A stretch of 64,000 nt of DNA from an uncultured Caulobacter sp. (lineage in GTDB: Bacteria > Pseudomonadota > Alphaproteobacteria > Caulobacterales > Caulobacteraceae): positions 13,980 through 77,979 of the forward strand of contig CALALX010000115.1 in NCBI GenBank assembly GCA_937925635.1, written 5' to 3'. Below the pieces are notes generated by a model. That model did not search any database. It had not been told where the DNA came from and saw nothing but the letters and a program-made list of their open reading frames with translations. This document shows positions 49,980 through 58,956 of this stretch, piece after piece. Position 1 is the first letter of the stretch. Each line of letters begins with the position of its first letter. A program made the translations under genes and the position numbers.

Positions 49980-50207
49980 ATGAGCGATCTTCTGAGCCGC
50001 ATCACGATCGAGCCGGGCAAGATGCACGGAAAGCCGTGCATCCGCGGCCTGCGCATGCGCGTGCAGGACGTTCTGGAGATGCTGGCCGCCGGAATGTCGG
50101 CTGACGAGATCGTTGCCGACTACGACTATCTTGAAGCCGACGACATCAAGGCCGCGCTTGCATTTGCGGCTGCGCAGGCCGCCGGTACAACCGTCGTTCC
50201 TGCGTGA
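49980..50207 (+). CDS. DUF433 antitoxin
   Basis: A 75-residue DUF433 protein (SRITIEPGKMHGKPCIRGLRMRVQDVLEMLAAGMSADEIVADYDYLEADDIKAAL), the standard antitoxin partner of DUF5615 PIN-like toxins. It has a small helix-turn-helix-like core. Its stop overlaps the toxin start by 4 bp. Confidence 0.88.
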   Translation: MSDLLSRITIEPGKMHGKPCIRGLRMRVQDVLEMLAAGMSADEIVADYDYLEADDIKAALAFAAAQAAGTTVVPA

Positions 50208-50536
50208 AGGTTCTGGTCGACGCCCAGCTGCCGAGGGCGTTGTCGATCTGGCTTCGCAACAATGACGTCGACGCGCTTCATGTCGCCGACCTGGGGCTCG
50301 CTGCAGGGTCGGATCACGACATCTGGAATGCTGCACTTGCCTACAAGGCGGTGTTGATCTCGAAAGACCGTGACTTCGCCGAGTGGGCGGTCGCCCGACG
50401 GCCCTCTCCGCAATTGGTCTGGTTGCGCGTCGGCAACCGCGATACGGCGGGACTTCTGGCGTGGTTCGAAACTGCCTGGCCGCGGATCGTCGGATCGCTT
50501 TCCGCGGGCTCGGCCATCGTGGAGGTCGGACGATGA
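50204..50536 (+). CDS. DUF5615 PIN-like toxin
   Basis: A 110-residue PIN-like (Mut7-C type) protein: VLVDAQLPRAL with the first Asp, LISKDRDFAEW with the second acidic pair and LVWLRVGNRDT. Presumed ribonuclease toxin held by the DUF433 protein. Its stop overlaps the pseI start by 4 bp, so expression of a sugar-biosynthesis gene is tied to this toxin-antitoxin pair. Confidence 0.85.
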   Translation: MKVLVDAQLPRALSIWLRNNDVDALHVADLGLAAGSDHDIWNAALAYKAVLISKDRDFAEWAVARRPSPQLVWLRVGNRDTAGLLAWFETAWPRIVGSLSAGSAIVEVGR

Positions 50537-51585
50537 TCCACCCCGAAATCTCCATCGCCGGCCGCCGCATCGGCGCCGACCATCCGCCCTATGTGATCTG
50601 CGAGCTGTCGGGCAATCACAACGGCAGCCTCGATCGAGCGCTGGCGATGGTCGACGCGGCGGCGGACACAGGCTGCGACGCCATCAAGATCCAGACCTAT
50701 ACGGCTGACACCATCACCCTGGACGTCGACCGGCCGGAGTTCGTCATCCACGGCGGGCTGTGGGACGGCCGAAGCCTCTACGAGCTTTATCAAGAGGCCC
50801 AGACGCCGTTCGAGTGGCACGCCGCCATCTTCGAGCGGGCGGCGAAGCGGGGCGTGACGATTTTCTCCAGCCCGTTCGACGAGACGGCGGTCGATCTGCT
50901 CGCGGACCTCGGCGCGCCGGCCTTCAAGATCGCCTCATTCGAGGCCGTCGATCTGCCGCTCATCCGCTACGCGGCGGCGAAGGGACGGCCGCTGATCATC
51001 TCCACCGGCATGGCCAACCTGGCCGAGATCGAGGCGGCCCGCGACGCGGCGCTGGCGGGCGGCGCGGCGGGGGTGCTGCTGCTGCACTGCGTGTCCAGCT
51101 ACCCGGCGACCTTCGAGGACGCCAACGTTCGCACCGTGGCCGACATGGCGGCGCGGTTCGGCTGCCCCGTCGGCCTCTCCGACCACACGCCGGGAACGGC
51201 CGCCGCCGTCGCCGCCGTGGCCATGGGCGCCTGCGCTGTCGAGAAGCATTTCACCCTGGCCCGCGCCGATGGCGGCCCGGACTCCGAATTCAGCCTGGAG
51301 CCGGCCGAATTCCGCGCCCTGGTGCGCGATACGAAGGATGCCTGGGCGTCGCTCGGCACGGTCAACTACGACCTGCTCGGCAGCGAGCGCGGCAATGTGC
51401 AGTTCCGTCGCTCGCTCTACGTGACCGCAGACGTGAAGGCCGGCGAGGTCCTGACACGGGGGAATGTCCGGTCGGTGCGCCCGGGCCTGGGCCTTCCGCC
51501 GGCCGACCTGGAGCGGGTGCTGGGCAGGGCGGCGGCGCGCGACCTCGTCCGCGGCGAACCCCTGGCCTGGGACATGGTGGTCTGA
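50533..51585 (+). CDS. pseI: Pseudaminic acid synthase (NeuB family)
   Basis: A 350-residue NeuB-type enzyme with a C-terminal antifreeze-like SAF domain (RRSLYVTADVKAGEVLT). It condenses PEP with a 6-deoxy-AltdiNAc to make pseudaminic acid. ICELSGNHNGSLD, AIKIQTYTADTITL, IFSSPFDETAVDLL, HCVSSYPATFEDANV and GLSDHTPG are family blocks, and the WDGRSLYELYQEAQTP segment favours PseI over NeuB. Convergent with pseG, so both ends of the pathway are here. Flagellin or surface glycosylation inferred. Confidence 0.9.
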   Translation: MIHPEISIAGRRIGADHPPYVICELSGNHNGSLDRALAMVDAAADTGCDAIKIQTYTADTITLDVDRPEFVIHGGLWDGRSLYELYQEAQTPFEWHAAIFERAAKRGVTIFSSPFDETAVDLLADLGAPAFKIASFEAVDLPLIRYAAAKGRPLIISTGMANLAEIEAARDAALAGGAAGVLLLHCVSSYPATFEDANVRTVADMAARFGCPVGLSDHTPGTAAAVAAVAMGACAVEKHFTLARADGGPDSEFSLEPAEFRALVRDTKDAWASLGTVNYDLLGSERGNVQFRRSLYVTADVKAGEVLTRGNVRSVRPGLGLPPADLERVLGRAAARDLVRGEPLAWDMVV

Positions 51586-51587
51586 GG

Positions 51588-52580
51588 TCAGCCGTCGGCG
51601 CGAGCGCCGATCACCTCCAGGAAGGCGTCGGCGACCCGATCGGCGCCGCGACCATCGCAGATGGCGGCGGCCGCTTTCGACAGGCGGCGGCGCAGGTGGC
51701 CCTCGCCGATGAGCCGCGCGGCGGCGGCGTCGAAGCCGCTCTCGAATTCGGCGGCGGCGTCCAGGGCGATGACGGCGCCGGCCTCGGCCAGGGCGACGGC
51801 CGCCTCCTGCTGGTTGTCGGCGACCACCAGCAGCAGGGTGGGCAGGCCGAGCACGCAGCGCTCCCAGCTCGACGAGCCGCCGGCGCCGATCGCGATATCG
51901 GCCTCGGCGGTCAACCTGGCCATGTCGCGCGTATCGATGTGGAGAGCGACCGAGGGGTCCGCCTCGGCGATGGCCTCGAGCGCGGTTCGGTCCGGCGCGG
52001 CCGAACCGATCACGACGTCCAGGGCGGCGATGCCGCGCAGCCGCTCGACCGCCCGCAGGGTGAAGCCGCCGACGTCCATCAGGCCCAGTGAGACCAGGAT
52101 GCGCCTCACGGGTCCCCCTTCCGCTCGCCGCGCCAGGGCCGTCTCGCGCAGGGCCGCGAAGTCCGGTCGCATCGGCGCGTGATTGGGGCCGAGCAGGAGG
52201 CGGCAGCCGTCGGGGACCAGGCCTCGGTAATCGGTGGCCCGCCGGCTAATGCCGGAGTCCAGAACCAGATCGGCCGCCAGCGGCCGGTCGGCCAGATCAT
52301 CGATGACCAGCGTCGGCCGGCCCCGGGCGATCGCGGCGTGGTCGGTCGCGGTCAGGGCGTAGTGATCGAACACGAGGGCGCCGAAGTCCGCGTCGCTCTC
52401 GACCCGGAACAGATCGCGGGCGAAGACGTCCAGCACCGCGTCCCCATCCGGATGGCTGCGGAACGCGCACTCCGCCCCGCGCGCTTCGAGCGCGCGCGCC
52501 AGGTTGAGCGAGCGCATGACATGGCCGCCGCCGATCCTCGGGCCGGCGTCGGCGACGAAGAGGATGCGGGGCCCGATCAT
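51588..52580 (-). CDS. pseG: UDP-sugar hydrolase PseG
   Basis: A 330-residue GT-B-fold hydrolase that removes UDP from UDP-6-deoxy-AltdiNAc, the step before PseI. GGGHVMRSLNLARAL (His17-type catalytic residue region), VIDDLADRPLAADLVLD, LLGPNHAPMRPDF and IGAGGSSSWERCVLGLPTLL are diagnostic. Convergent with pseI, 2 bp apart. Confidence 0.9.
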   Translation of the reverse strand: MIGPRILFVADAGPRIGGGHVMRSLNLARALEARGAECAFRSHPDGDAVLDVFARDLFRVESDADFGALVFDHYALTATDHAAIARGRPTLVIDDLADRPLAADLVLDSGISRRATDYRGLVPDGCRLLLGPNHAPMRPDFAALRETALARRAEGGPVRRILVSLGLMDVGGFTLRAVERLRGIAALDVVIGSAAPDRTALEAIAEADPSVALHIDTRDMARLTAEADIAIGAGGSSSWERCVLGLPTLLLVVADNQQEAAVALAEAGAVIALDAAAEFESGFDAAAARLIGEGHLRRRLSKAAAAICDGRGADRVADAFLEVIGARADG

Positions 52581-52660
52581 GCGACCCGGTTCCGGCTGTC
52601 GGCGAACCGCGGCGCGCGGGCGTATGACGGGAGGGCGGCGGGGGTCATCGCCGCCGGACG

Positions 52661-53653
52661 CTATGGTGCGTCGCGCGCCGCGTCCATCCGCGCCAGCACC
52701 TCGGCGGCGGCGCGGTCGGTCTCGGCCAGCGGCTCATACGTCCAGCCGTGGAAGGCGCCGCCGAACGGGCGGGCGGCCCCGTGGCGCTCCAGTTCCTCGT
52801 GGAACAGACGGAACTTCAGACTCTGGCCGTCCATCTTCAGGATGAAGACCGGCTTGCCGGTGCTGGCCGCCTCGGTGGCCATGTTGGCCGAGTCCTCGGT
52901 GACCAGGATGTAGTCCGCGCCGGCCAGGAAGGCGAAGTAGGGGTTGTCGCCCTCGCCGTCCCAGATGATCCCGGGCAGGTGCTTCAGCCGGGCGGTGAGC
53001 AGGGCCTTGGCCTGCTCCGGCGTGCGGCGCGAGAAGGTCATCAGCAGCGACCCGCCCTCGGCCTCCAGCGCCAGCTGGATGTCCGCGGCGATCCTGGCCG
53101 CGCGCTCTGGCGTCAGGTCGAAGGCCTTTGACCGCCCGCCGACCAGCACCGCCGCGCGCGGATGGGGCAGGGGGTCGATGGCCTTGGCGAACCGCCTGTA
53201 CTCAGCCTTCAGCTTGGCCGCCGTCACCCGGTGCGGGGCGCCGATGATCGAGACGACGTTGTCGCCCTTCAGCCGGTCATGGTTGGGTGGAACGACGACG
53301 TCGAAATAGTGCGCCGGAACGCGCGGGTCCTGGATCTGGACCACGAAGGTCTTGCCGCCCGACCATGTCTTCATGCGGATGGCCAGCGGCAGGGTGGCCC
53401 GGCCCGCGGCGATCAGCATGTCCGGCCACGGCTCGCCGATCTCGCTCTCCGGGGTCACCCAGCGCCTGGGGAACAGGGTCAGCCACCAGGGCAGGCGGCC
53501 GATATCGCCCTTCCAGGCGATCCGCTTGACCACCACCTCGGCCTTGCGGTGGCGCGCGACGGCCTCGGCCAGACCGACGGCCTGCGCCTCGATCCCGGCG
53601 CGCCCGTCGGACATCGCCCAGATGGTCAGGGGAGGTTGCGTCGGCTTCTTCAA
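52661..53653 (-). CDS. ELM1-family protein (DUF1022), putative glycosyl-related
   Basis: A 330-residue protein of the mitochondrial-fission ELM1/DUF1022 family: IWAMSDGRAGIEAQAVGLAEAV, DMLIAAGRATLPLAI, VLVGGRSKAF, LMTFSRRTPEQAK and VTEDSANMATEAASTGKPVF. The fold is glycosyltransferase-like (GT-B), and neighbouring pse genes suggest a glycan role. The start is a TTG at 53653 because the next ATG (53614) would remove the conserved strand. The codon abuts repeat R3, which leaves no normal leader. Confidence 0.75.
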   Translation of the reverse strand: MKKPTQPPLTIWAMSDGRAGIEAQAVGLAEAVARHRKAEVVVKRIAWKGDIGRLPWWLTLFPRRWVTPESEIGEPWPDMLIAAGRATLPLAIRMKTWSGGKTFVVQIQDPRVPAHYFDVVVPPNHDRLKGDNVVSIIGAPHRVTAAKLKAEYRRFAKAIDPLPHPRAAVLVGGRSKAFDLTPERAARIAADIQLALEAEGGSLLMTFSRRTPEQAKALLTARLKHLPGIIWDGEGDNPYFAFLAGADYILVTEDSANMATEAASTGKPVFILKMDGQSLKFRLFHEELERHGAARPFGGAFHGWTYEPLAETDRAAAEVLARMDAARDAP

Positions 53654-53654
53654 C

Positions 53655-53754
53655 TGTCATCCCGGCCGGAGTGCGTCAGCACGGAGCGCCGGGACCCAGC
53701 ATGCCTTGCTTCTGGGTTCCGGATAAGCCGCTGTCGCGGCCTTCCGGGATGACA
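53655..53754. repeat. TGTCATCCCGG palindromic repeat R3
   Basis: 100 bp with ends TGTCATCCCGG and CCGGGATGACA and internal CCGGGACCCAG / CTGGGTTCCGG arms. It lies between greA and the ELM1-family gene, ending 1 bp from the latter's TTG start. Confidence 0.8.
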
Positions 53755-53779
53755 GCCAAGTGTGGCGATCAGGCGTCGA

Positions 53780-54253
53780 TCAGATCCACTCGACCTTGAG
53801 GATTTCGTACGCCTTGACGCCGCCGGGGGTGTTCACCTCGACGACGTCGCCGACTTCCTTGCCGATCATCGCGCGCGACAGCGGCGAGGAGAGCGAAATG
53901 CGGCCACCCTTCACGTCAGCCTCGTGGTCGCCGACAATCTGGTATCGGCCCTCGTCCTCGGTGTCCTCGTCGACCACGGTGACCGTGGCGCCGAACTTCA
54001 CCTGCGAGCCGGACAGTTTCGAGACGTCGATGACCTGGGCGCGCGCGATCTTGTCCTCGATCTCGGCGATGCGGCCTTCGATCCAGCCCTGGCGCTCCTT
54101 GGCCGCGTGATATTCGGCGTTCTCACTGAGATCGCCATGCGCGCGCGCTTCGGAGATGGCGGCGATCACGTTCGGCCGCTCCACCGTCTTCAAACGCTTC
54201 AGTTCTTCGTCGAGGGCCGTGTAGCCCCCGGCGGTCATCGGCACTTTTTCCAT
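53780..54253 (-). CDS. greA: Transcription elongation factor GreA
   Basis: A 157-residue GreA. The N-terminal coiled coil carries the catalytic acidic tip ([23 protein letters not shown]), and the C-terminal FKBP-like domain has [25 protein letters not shown]. It stimulates RNA cleavage by backtracked polymerase. The MEKVPMT start matches the family N-terminus. Confidence 0.96.
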   Translation of the reverse strand: MEKVPMTAGGYTALDEELKRLKTVERPNVIAAISEARAHGDLSENAEYHAAKERQGWIEGRIAEIEDKIARAQVIDVSKLSGSQVKFGATVTVVDEDTEDEGRYQIVGDHEADVKGGRISLSSPLSRAMIGKEVGDVVEVNTPGGVKAYEILKVEWI

Positions 54254-54451
54254 TCGGAGATTAGCTCGGTTCGCCCTGGGGAGGTGTTGTTTGCGGCCGC
54301 GGGCGCGGACGTCCGGGGGCGTCGACACTAGTCTCGGGGGGCGCCGATAGCAAGACAAATGCTGCGTTGCAGCGCGGAAGACCTTGCTGAACTTGGCCTT
54401 TTTGGACGAGGCATGGCGCTAGACTCGACGCCGGGAACCGAAATCCGGCGG

Positions 54452-55027
54452 TCAGTCCCGTCCGAGCCACCGCGCTTGGGGCGCCTCCGCTTCCATCGGC
54501 CAGGCGACCGTGTCGACGACCGGCAGCCGTTCGGGCTCAAGGTCGTCCGCGTCGATCGCGCCCACCAGCAGCTGCATGACCAGCTGGACAAGGAAGGCGA
54601 TCGCCAGCCAGCCGCCGACGCTTGCCGCGATCGGGATCCAGCCCGCGCCGAAGCTGAAGCCCAGGCCGCTGGCCGACAGCGCGAAATCGCGACCCAGCCC
54701 CAGCAGGGGAAACAGGCCGAAGAACAGACCTTCGCCCAGGCCGCCCCAGTTGCGCATCATTCGCCAGCCGATCAGGCCCAGCCCGGCGCCGAACCACAGG
54801 GCCGTACAGGCATAGGTCTCAATCGGGGCGTGGGTCTCCATCTGGCCGTAGGACCACCAGCCGAACTCGAAGGCGGCCCGGTCCAGGCCAAAGGCGAAGC
54901 CGGCGGCGACAAGGCCGCCCAGCAACGATGCGGCGATCCGCCAGTAGCTGGCGCGCGTCAGCCAGCCCGCCAGACTGAACAGCAGGATCGACGCCGCCGT
55001 CGCAAGACAGACCACAAGGACGTCCAT
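54452..55027 (-). CDS. Hypothetical membrane protein, 6 TM
   Basis: A 191-residue, strongly hydrophobic protein with about five or six helices (VVCLATAASILLFSLAGWL, RIAASLLGGLVAAGFAFGL, LGLIGWRMM, GFSFGAGWIPIAASVGGWLAI) and a short acidic tail. GGGAGGATGGCC precedes the ATG at 55027. I do not recognise the family; possible functions include transport or lipid handling. It stands alone between greA and the EamA gene. Confidence 0.65.
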   Translation of the reverse strand: MDVLVVCLATAASILLFSLAGWLTRASYWRIAASLLGGLVAAGFAFGLDRAAFEFGWWSYGQMETHAPIETYACTALWFGAGLGLIGWRMMRNWGGLGEGLFFGLFPLLGLGRDFALSASGLGFSFGAGWIPIAASVGGWLAIAFLVQLVMQLLVGAIDADDLEPERLPVVDTVAWPMEAEAPQARWLGRD

Positions 55028-55175
55028 GGCCATCCTCCCTAGGGTCAGGAGGCTAGACACGCGATCCGCGCGGGCGCACCCGGGTTCTCCCTCCGCAAGA
55101 AGCTCCGCCGACCGATCACCCGCCGCGCGAGGACGGCCATTGCGCCCCGCCGCGTAACCCTGTCACGACAGGCGC

Positions 55176-56012
55176 ATGACCCTCGCCCAGACCGCCGGCC
55201 TGATGATGATCGCCTCCGGGGCGACGCATGCGGTGGTCAACGCCATCCTGAAGGCCGGCCAGGACAAGATGTCCAGCCGGGCGCTGATCGACGGCTTCTC
55301 CGCCCTGATCATGCTGCCGGTCGCGTTCCTCGCGCCGCTGCCCCATGGGGCCTGGGGCTGGCTGCTGGCCAGCTGGGCGACGCACCTGGTCTACCTGTTC
55401 TGCCTGATCAAGGCGTTCGAGCGGGCCGACATGACCGTGGCCTATCCGATATCGCGCGGCGTTGCGCCGGCGCTGGCTTCGACGATCGCGGTGCTGGCGT
55501 TCGGCGAACCGCTGGACTGGATCACCGCCGCCGGCGTCGCCTGCGTGTCGCTGGGGGTGATGATCGTCGGCCTCGGAAGGCAGGTCGACCGCCGGGCGCT
55601 GGGCTGGGCGGCGGCGACCGGCGTGACCATCGCCGGCTACACGGTGATCGACGCCCAGGGCGTGCGCGCCGCGCCCAGCGCGCTCAGCTACATCGTCTGG
55701 GTTTACCTGACGCTGGGCGGCGGCATCGGCCTGCTGTTCGCGCTGTGGCGCGGACCCAGGTTCCTGCTCGCGGCGCGGAGCGAGTGGAAGGCGGGACTGG
55801 CCGCCGGCGCGCTGTCGATCGTCACCTATGGCCTGGCGCTGTGGGCCTATCGGCTGGGTGATACGCCCCGGCTTGCGGCGCTGCGCGAGACCTCGATCCT
55901 GTTCGCGGTCGGCATCGCGGTGGTCTTCCTGCGCGAGCGGATGACCGGCGGGCGGATCGCCGGGACCCTGGCCATCGCCGCTGGCGCGGCCCTGCTCTTG
56001 GCCGCCGGCTGA
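55176..56012 (+). CDS. EamA/DMT-family transporter
   Basis: A 278-residue protein with about ten helices in two EamA repeats (LMMIASGATHAVVNAILKAG; IAGYTVIDAQGVRAAPSALSYIVW). DMT-superfamily members export metabolites such as amino acids. Substrate unknown. The GNAT gene follows after 20 bp, so the two likely form an operon. Confidence 0.85.
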   Translation: MTLAQTAGLMMIASGATHAVVNAILKAGQDKMSSRALIDGFSALIMLPVAFLAPLPHGAWGWLLASWATHLVYLFCLIKAFERADMTVAYPISRGVAPALASTIAVLAFGEPLDWITAAGVACVSLGVMIVGLGRQVDRRALGWAAATGVTIAGYTVIDAQGVRAAPSALSYIVWVYLTLGGGIGLLFALWRGPRFLLAARSEWKAGLAAGALSIVTYGLALWAYRLGDTPRLAALRETSILFAVGIAVVFLRERMTGGRIAGTLAIAAGAALLLAAG

Positions 56013-56032
56013 GCGGTGTGCGAAGAGGGGGC

Positions 56033-56551
56033 ATGAGCTTCTCGATCCGCCCCTGCACCGCCGTGGACGCCGTCGCCCTGTCGACCGTGGCCGCCGCGAC
56101 CTTCCTGGAGACCTACGCCGGGATCGTCGATGGTCGCGACATTCTCTTCCACTGCGGCACGACCCATGCGCCGGCCTCCTATGCCCGGTTACTGGCCGAC
56201 ACGTCGAAGCGCTTGTTCCTGGCCGAGATCGACGAGGGCAGGGCGCCGATCGGCTTCATGCTGATGGGACCGCCCGACCTGCCGGTCGAGACTGGCGAGG
56301 GCGACATCGAGCTGACCCGCATCTACGCCCTGCACCGCTTCCACGGCGGCGGGCTGGGCCAGGCGCTGATGGACACCGCCGTCGCCGCGGCGCGCGAGGC
56401 CGGCGCGAAGCGGCTGCTGCTGGCGGTCTACAGCCGCAACGGCCGCGCCCTGGCCTTCTACGGCCGCAACGGCTTCAAGCAGGTCGGCACGCGCGTCTTC
56501 CACGTCGGCGACAACGGCTACGACGACTACGTGCTGGCGAAGGCGCTTTAG
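56033..56551 (+). CDS. GNAT acetyltransferase
   Basis: A 172-residue GNAT: ELTRIYALHRFHGGGLGQALMDTAVAAA (acetyl-CoA loop) and LLAVYSRNGRALAFYGRNGFKQVG. Typical of RimI/spermidine-type or PaiA-like N-acetyltransferases; substrate unknown. AGAGGGGGC precedes the ATG. Probably co-transcribed with the EamA transporter. Confidence 0.88.
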   Translation: MSFSIRPCTAVDAVALSTVAAATFLETYAGIVDGRDILFHCGTTHAPASYARLLADTSKRLFLAEIDEGRAPIGFMLMGPPDLPVETGEGDIELTRIYALHRFHGGGLGQALMDTAVAAAREAGAKRLLLAVYSRNGRALAFYGRNGFKQVGTRVFHVGDNGYDDYVLAKAL

Positions 56552-56563
56552 GGTCCTCAAACC

Positions 56564-56672
56564 TGTCATCCCGGCCTCAGCGAAGCGGAGAGCCGGGACC
56601 CAGATTCCGCTTCATCCACTGCGGTTGGATTCCGATGCGGGTCCCGGATCGGCTACGCCGTCCGGGATGACA
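56564..56672. repeat. TGTCATCCCGG palindromic repeat R4
   Basis: 109 bp with ends TGTCATCCCGG and CCGGGATGACA and internal CCGGGACCCAGATTC / GCGGGTCCCGG arms. It lies between the convergent GNAT and SDR genes, where it may terminate both. Confidence 0.8.
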
Positions 56673-56685
56673 GGGATATTGGCGG

Positions 56686-57474
56686 CTACCGCGCCGTCAT
56701 GCCGCCGTCGATGACCAGCTCCGAGCCGGTCATGTAGCGGGACTCGTCGCTGGCCAGGAACAGCACGCCCTGGGCGATGTCCACCGGCCAGCCCTTGTAG
56801 CCGAGCGGGGTGGCGACGGCGGTCATGTCGTCCAGATTCATGGTCCGCTGCGGGGCGGCGTTGCCGCCGTCGGCGACGGTGCTGGAAATGGTGTCCCAGA
56901 TCGGCGTCTCGATGATCCCCGGGTGGACGGAGTTCACCCGCACGCCGTCGCGCGCCGTGGCGCACTCCATGGCGGCGGCCTTGGTGAACAGGCGCACCGC
57001 GCCCTTGGTGGCGCAGTATCCGGTCATGTTCGGGGCCCCCATCAGGCCGGCGACCGAGGAGATGTTGATGATGCTGCCGCCGCCGCTGCGGCGCATCAGC
57101 GGCAGGCTATGCTTCACGCCCAGGAACACGCCGTCGACGTTGATCGCCATCTGCCTGCGCCAGTCGGCCAGGCTGAAGTCGGTGACCGGGCCGCCGATGC
57201 CGATGCCGGCGTTGTTGACCAGCACATGCAGCTTGCCGAAGCGCTTCTCGACCTCCGCGGCGACGCTGATCCAGGCGTCCTCGCTGGTCACGTCGTGGTG
57301 CAGGTAGAGGGCGTCGCCGCCGATCGCGGCGGCCGCTTCCCGGCCCTTGTCGTCCTGGATGTCGGTGAGGACAACGCTCGCCCCCTCCGCCGCGAGCAAC
57401 TGGGCGCAGCCCAGTCCAATGCCGCTCGCGGCCCCCGTCACCAGGGCGACCTTGCCCGCTACCCGTCCCGTCAT
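56686..57474 (-). CDS. Short-chain dehydrogenase
   Basis: A 262-residue SDR: TGAASGIG, NNAGIG, the Ser of INISSVAGL, YCATK and a C-terminal ASDESRYMTGSELVIDGGMTAR typical of FabG/3-hydroxysteroid-type enzymes. GGGAGCGGCGC precedes the ATG. A TTATCG-G-CGATAA palindrome 24 bp upstream is a candidate operator. Confidence 0.9.
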   Translation of the reverse strand: MTGRVAGKVALVTGAASGIGLGCAQLLAAEGASVVLTDIQDDKGREAAAAIGGDALYLHHDVTSEDAWISVAAEVEKRFGKLHVLVNNAGIGIGGPVTDFSLADWRRQMAINVDGVFLGVKHSLPLMRRSGGGSIINISSVAGLMGAPNMTGYCATKGAVRLFTKAAAMECATARDGVRVNSVHPGIIETPIWDTISSTVADGGNAAPQRTMNLDDMTAVATPLGYKGWPVDIAQGVLFLASDESRYMTGSELVIDGGMTAR

Positions 57475-57497
57475 GCGCCGCTCCCGTGGGCTTTTTG

Positions 57498-57510
57498 TTA
57501 TCGGCGATAA
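57498..57510. promoter_or_regulatory. Palindrome upstream of SDR gene
   Basis: TTATCG-G-CGATAA in the 171-bp region shared with amt. A second palindrome, TCGCAATTGCGA (57599-57610), lies nearer amt. Either could be a regulator site; no match to a known nitrogen-control box was seen. Confidence 0.35.
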
Positions 57511-57645
57511 GTTGGACCGCGCACGGACGGCTGTCCACCGCCGGCGCGACAAAAGCGCCCCGGGCTGGTCGCGAGGGGCGCGGGTCTGCTATCGCTGTTC
57601 GCAATTGCGAGAGCGAAGGCTCCAGAGAAACAGGGGGAACGGTCC

Positions 57646-58953
57646 ATGAAGGGGTTCGCGTTTCGCGGCCTGCGCGGTGTTGCGCTGGCCCTGGTGGCGT
57701 TGGTCCTGTCGCCCGTGAGCGCCCTGGCAGCCACGCCGGCGGCGGCCGACCCGGCCGCGACGGCCTGGATTCTCAGCGCATCGGCGCTGGTGCTGCTGAT
57801 GACCCTGCCCGGACTGGCCCTGTTCTACGGCGGCCTGGTGCGCGAGAAGAACGTACTGTCGGTGCTGATGCAGTGCGTGGCCATCGCCTGCGTCGGCACG
57901 GTGCTGTGGCTGGCGCTCGGCTACAGCCTGGCCTTCTCGGGCACGGCCGGCTTCATCGGCGATCTCGGCAAGGCCTTCCTCGGCGCGGACCCGCGAAGCG
58001 CGCTGGTCGGCGGCCTGCCCGAGCCGGTGTTCTTCCTGTTCCAGACGACCTTTGCGGTGATCACCCCGGCGCTGATCATCGGCGCCGTGGTCGAGCGGGC
58101 GCGATTCGCCTCGGTCCTCGCCTTCTCCGGCCTCTGGCTGCTGGCCGTCTACGCCCCGGTGACCCACTGGATCTGGGGCGGCGGCTGGCTCGCGAAGCTG
58201 GGGGTCATGGACTACGCGGGCGGGCTGGTGGTGCACGCCACGGCCGGGGTCTCGGCGCTGGTCTTCGCGCTGCGGGCCGGTCCGCGCGAGGGCTTCCCGC
58301 GCGATCAGGCGCCGCCGCACAATCCCGGCATGACGATGATCGGGGCCGGCCTGCTGTGGGTCGGCTGGTTCGGCTTCAACGGCGGCAGCGCGCTGTCGGC
58401 CGGGGCTGACGCCGGCATGGCCATCGTCGCGACGCACGTCTCGGCCTGTGTGGCCGGTCTGGTCTGGGGCGCAGTCGAGTGGATCCGCTTCGGACGGCCA
58501 AGCATGATCGGCGCGGTCACCGGCGTGGTCGCCGGACTGGCCACCGTGACGCCGGCGTCGGGTTTCGTCGGCCCCGCCGGCGGCCTGATCCTGGGCGCCG
58601 CCGGCAGCCTGGTCTGCTTCTACGCGGTGCACCTGGTGAAGGGACGGCTGAAGATCGACGACTCCCTCGACGTGTTCGCCGTCCACGGCGTCGGCGGCAT
58701 CCTCGGCATCCTGCTGGTCTCGGTGCTGGCCAGCCCGGCGCTGGGCGGCGCGGGCTTTCCGGCCGGACACGGCGTCAGCGCGCAACTGGGCGTCCAGCTG
58801 CTCGGCCTCGCGGCCGTCGTGGCCTGGTCGGGCGTGGTCAGCCTTGCGCTGCTGTGGTTGGTCGACCGCCTCATCGGCCTGCGCGCCAGCGACTTCGCCA
58901 TCGAGGACGGCCTGGACCTGGCCGAGCACGGCGAGCGCGCCAGCCAGTCCTGA
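57646..58953 (+). CDS. amt: Ammonium transporter
   Basis: A 435-residue Amt protein with a cleavable N-terminal signal (LRGVALALVALVLSPVSALAA) and 11 helices: LALFYGGLVREKNVLSVLMQC, the pore region GGLVVHATAGVSALVFALRAG, GWFGFNGGSALSAG and DVFAVHGVGGILG (twin-histidine region). It conducts ammonium into the cell. The usual glnK partner is not adjacent. GGGGGAACGGTCC precedes the ATG. Confidence 0.96.
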   Translation: MKGFAFRGLRGVALALVALVLSPVSALAATPAAADPAATAWILSASALVLLMTLPGLALFYGGLVREKNVLSVLMQCVAIACVGTVLWLALGYSLAFSGTAGFIGDLGKAFLGADPRSALVGGLPEPVFFLFQTTFAVITPALIIGAVVERARFASVLAFSGLWLLAVYAPVTHWIWGGGWLAKLGVMDYAGGLVVHATAGVSALVFALRAGPREGFPRDQAPPHNPGMTMIGAGLLWVGWFGFNGGSALSAGADAGMAIVATHVSACVAGLVWGAVEWIRFGRPSMIGAVTGVVAGLATVTPASGFVGPAGGLILGAAGSLVCFYAVHLVKGRLKIDDSLDVFAVHGVGGILGILLVSVLASPALGGAGFPAGHGVSAQLGVQLLGLAAVVAWSGVVSLALLWLVDRLIGLRASDFAIEDGLDLAEHGERASQS

Positions 58954-58956
58954 GCC

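Noticed and set aside
57599..57610. NtrC or sigma-54 control site before amt
   Set aside because: TCGCAATTGCGA is a palindrome but lacks the GCAC/GTGC halves, and no TGGCAC-N5-TTGC promoter was seen.
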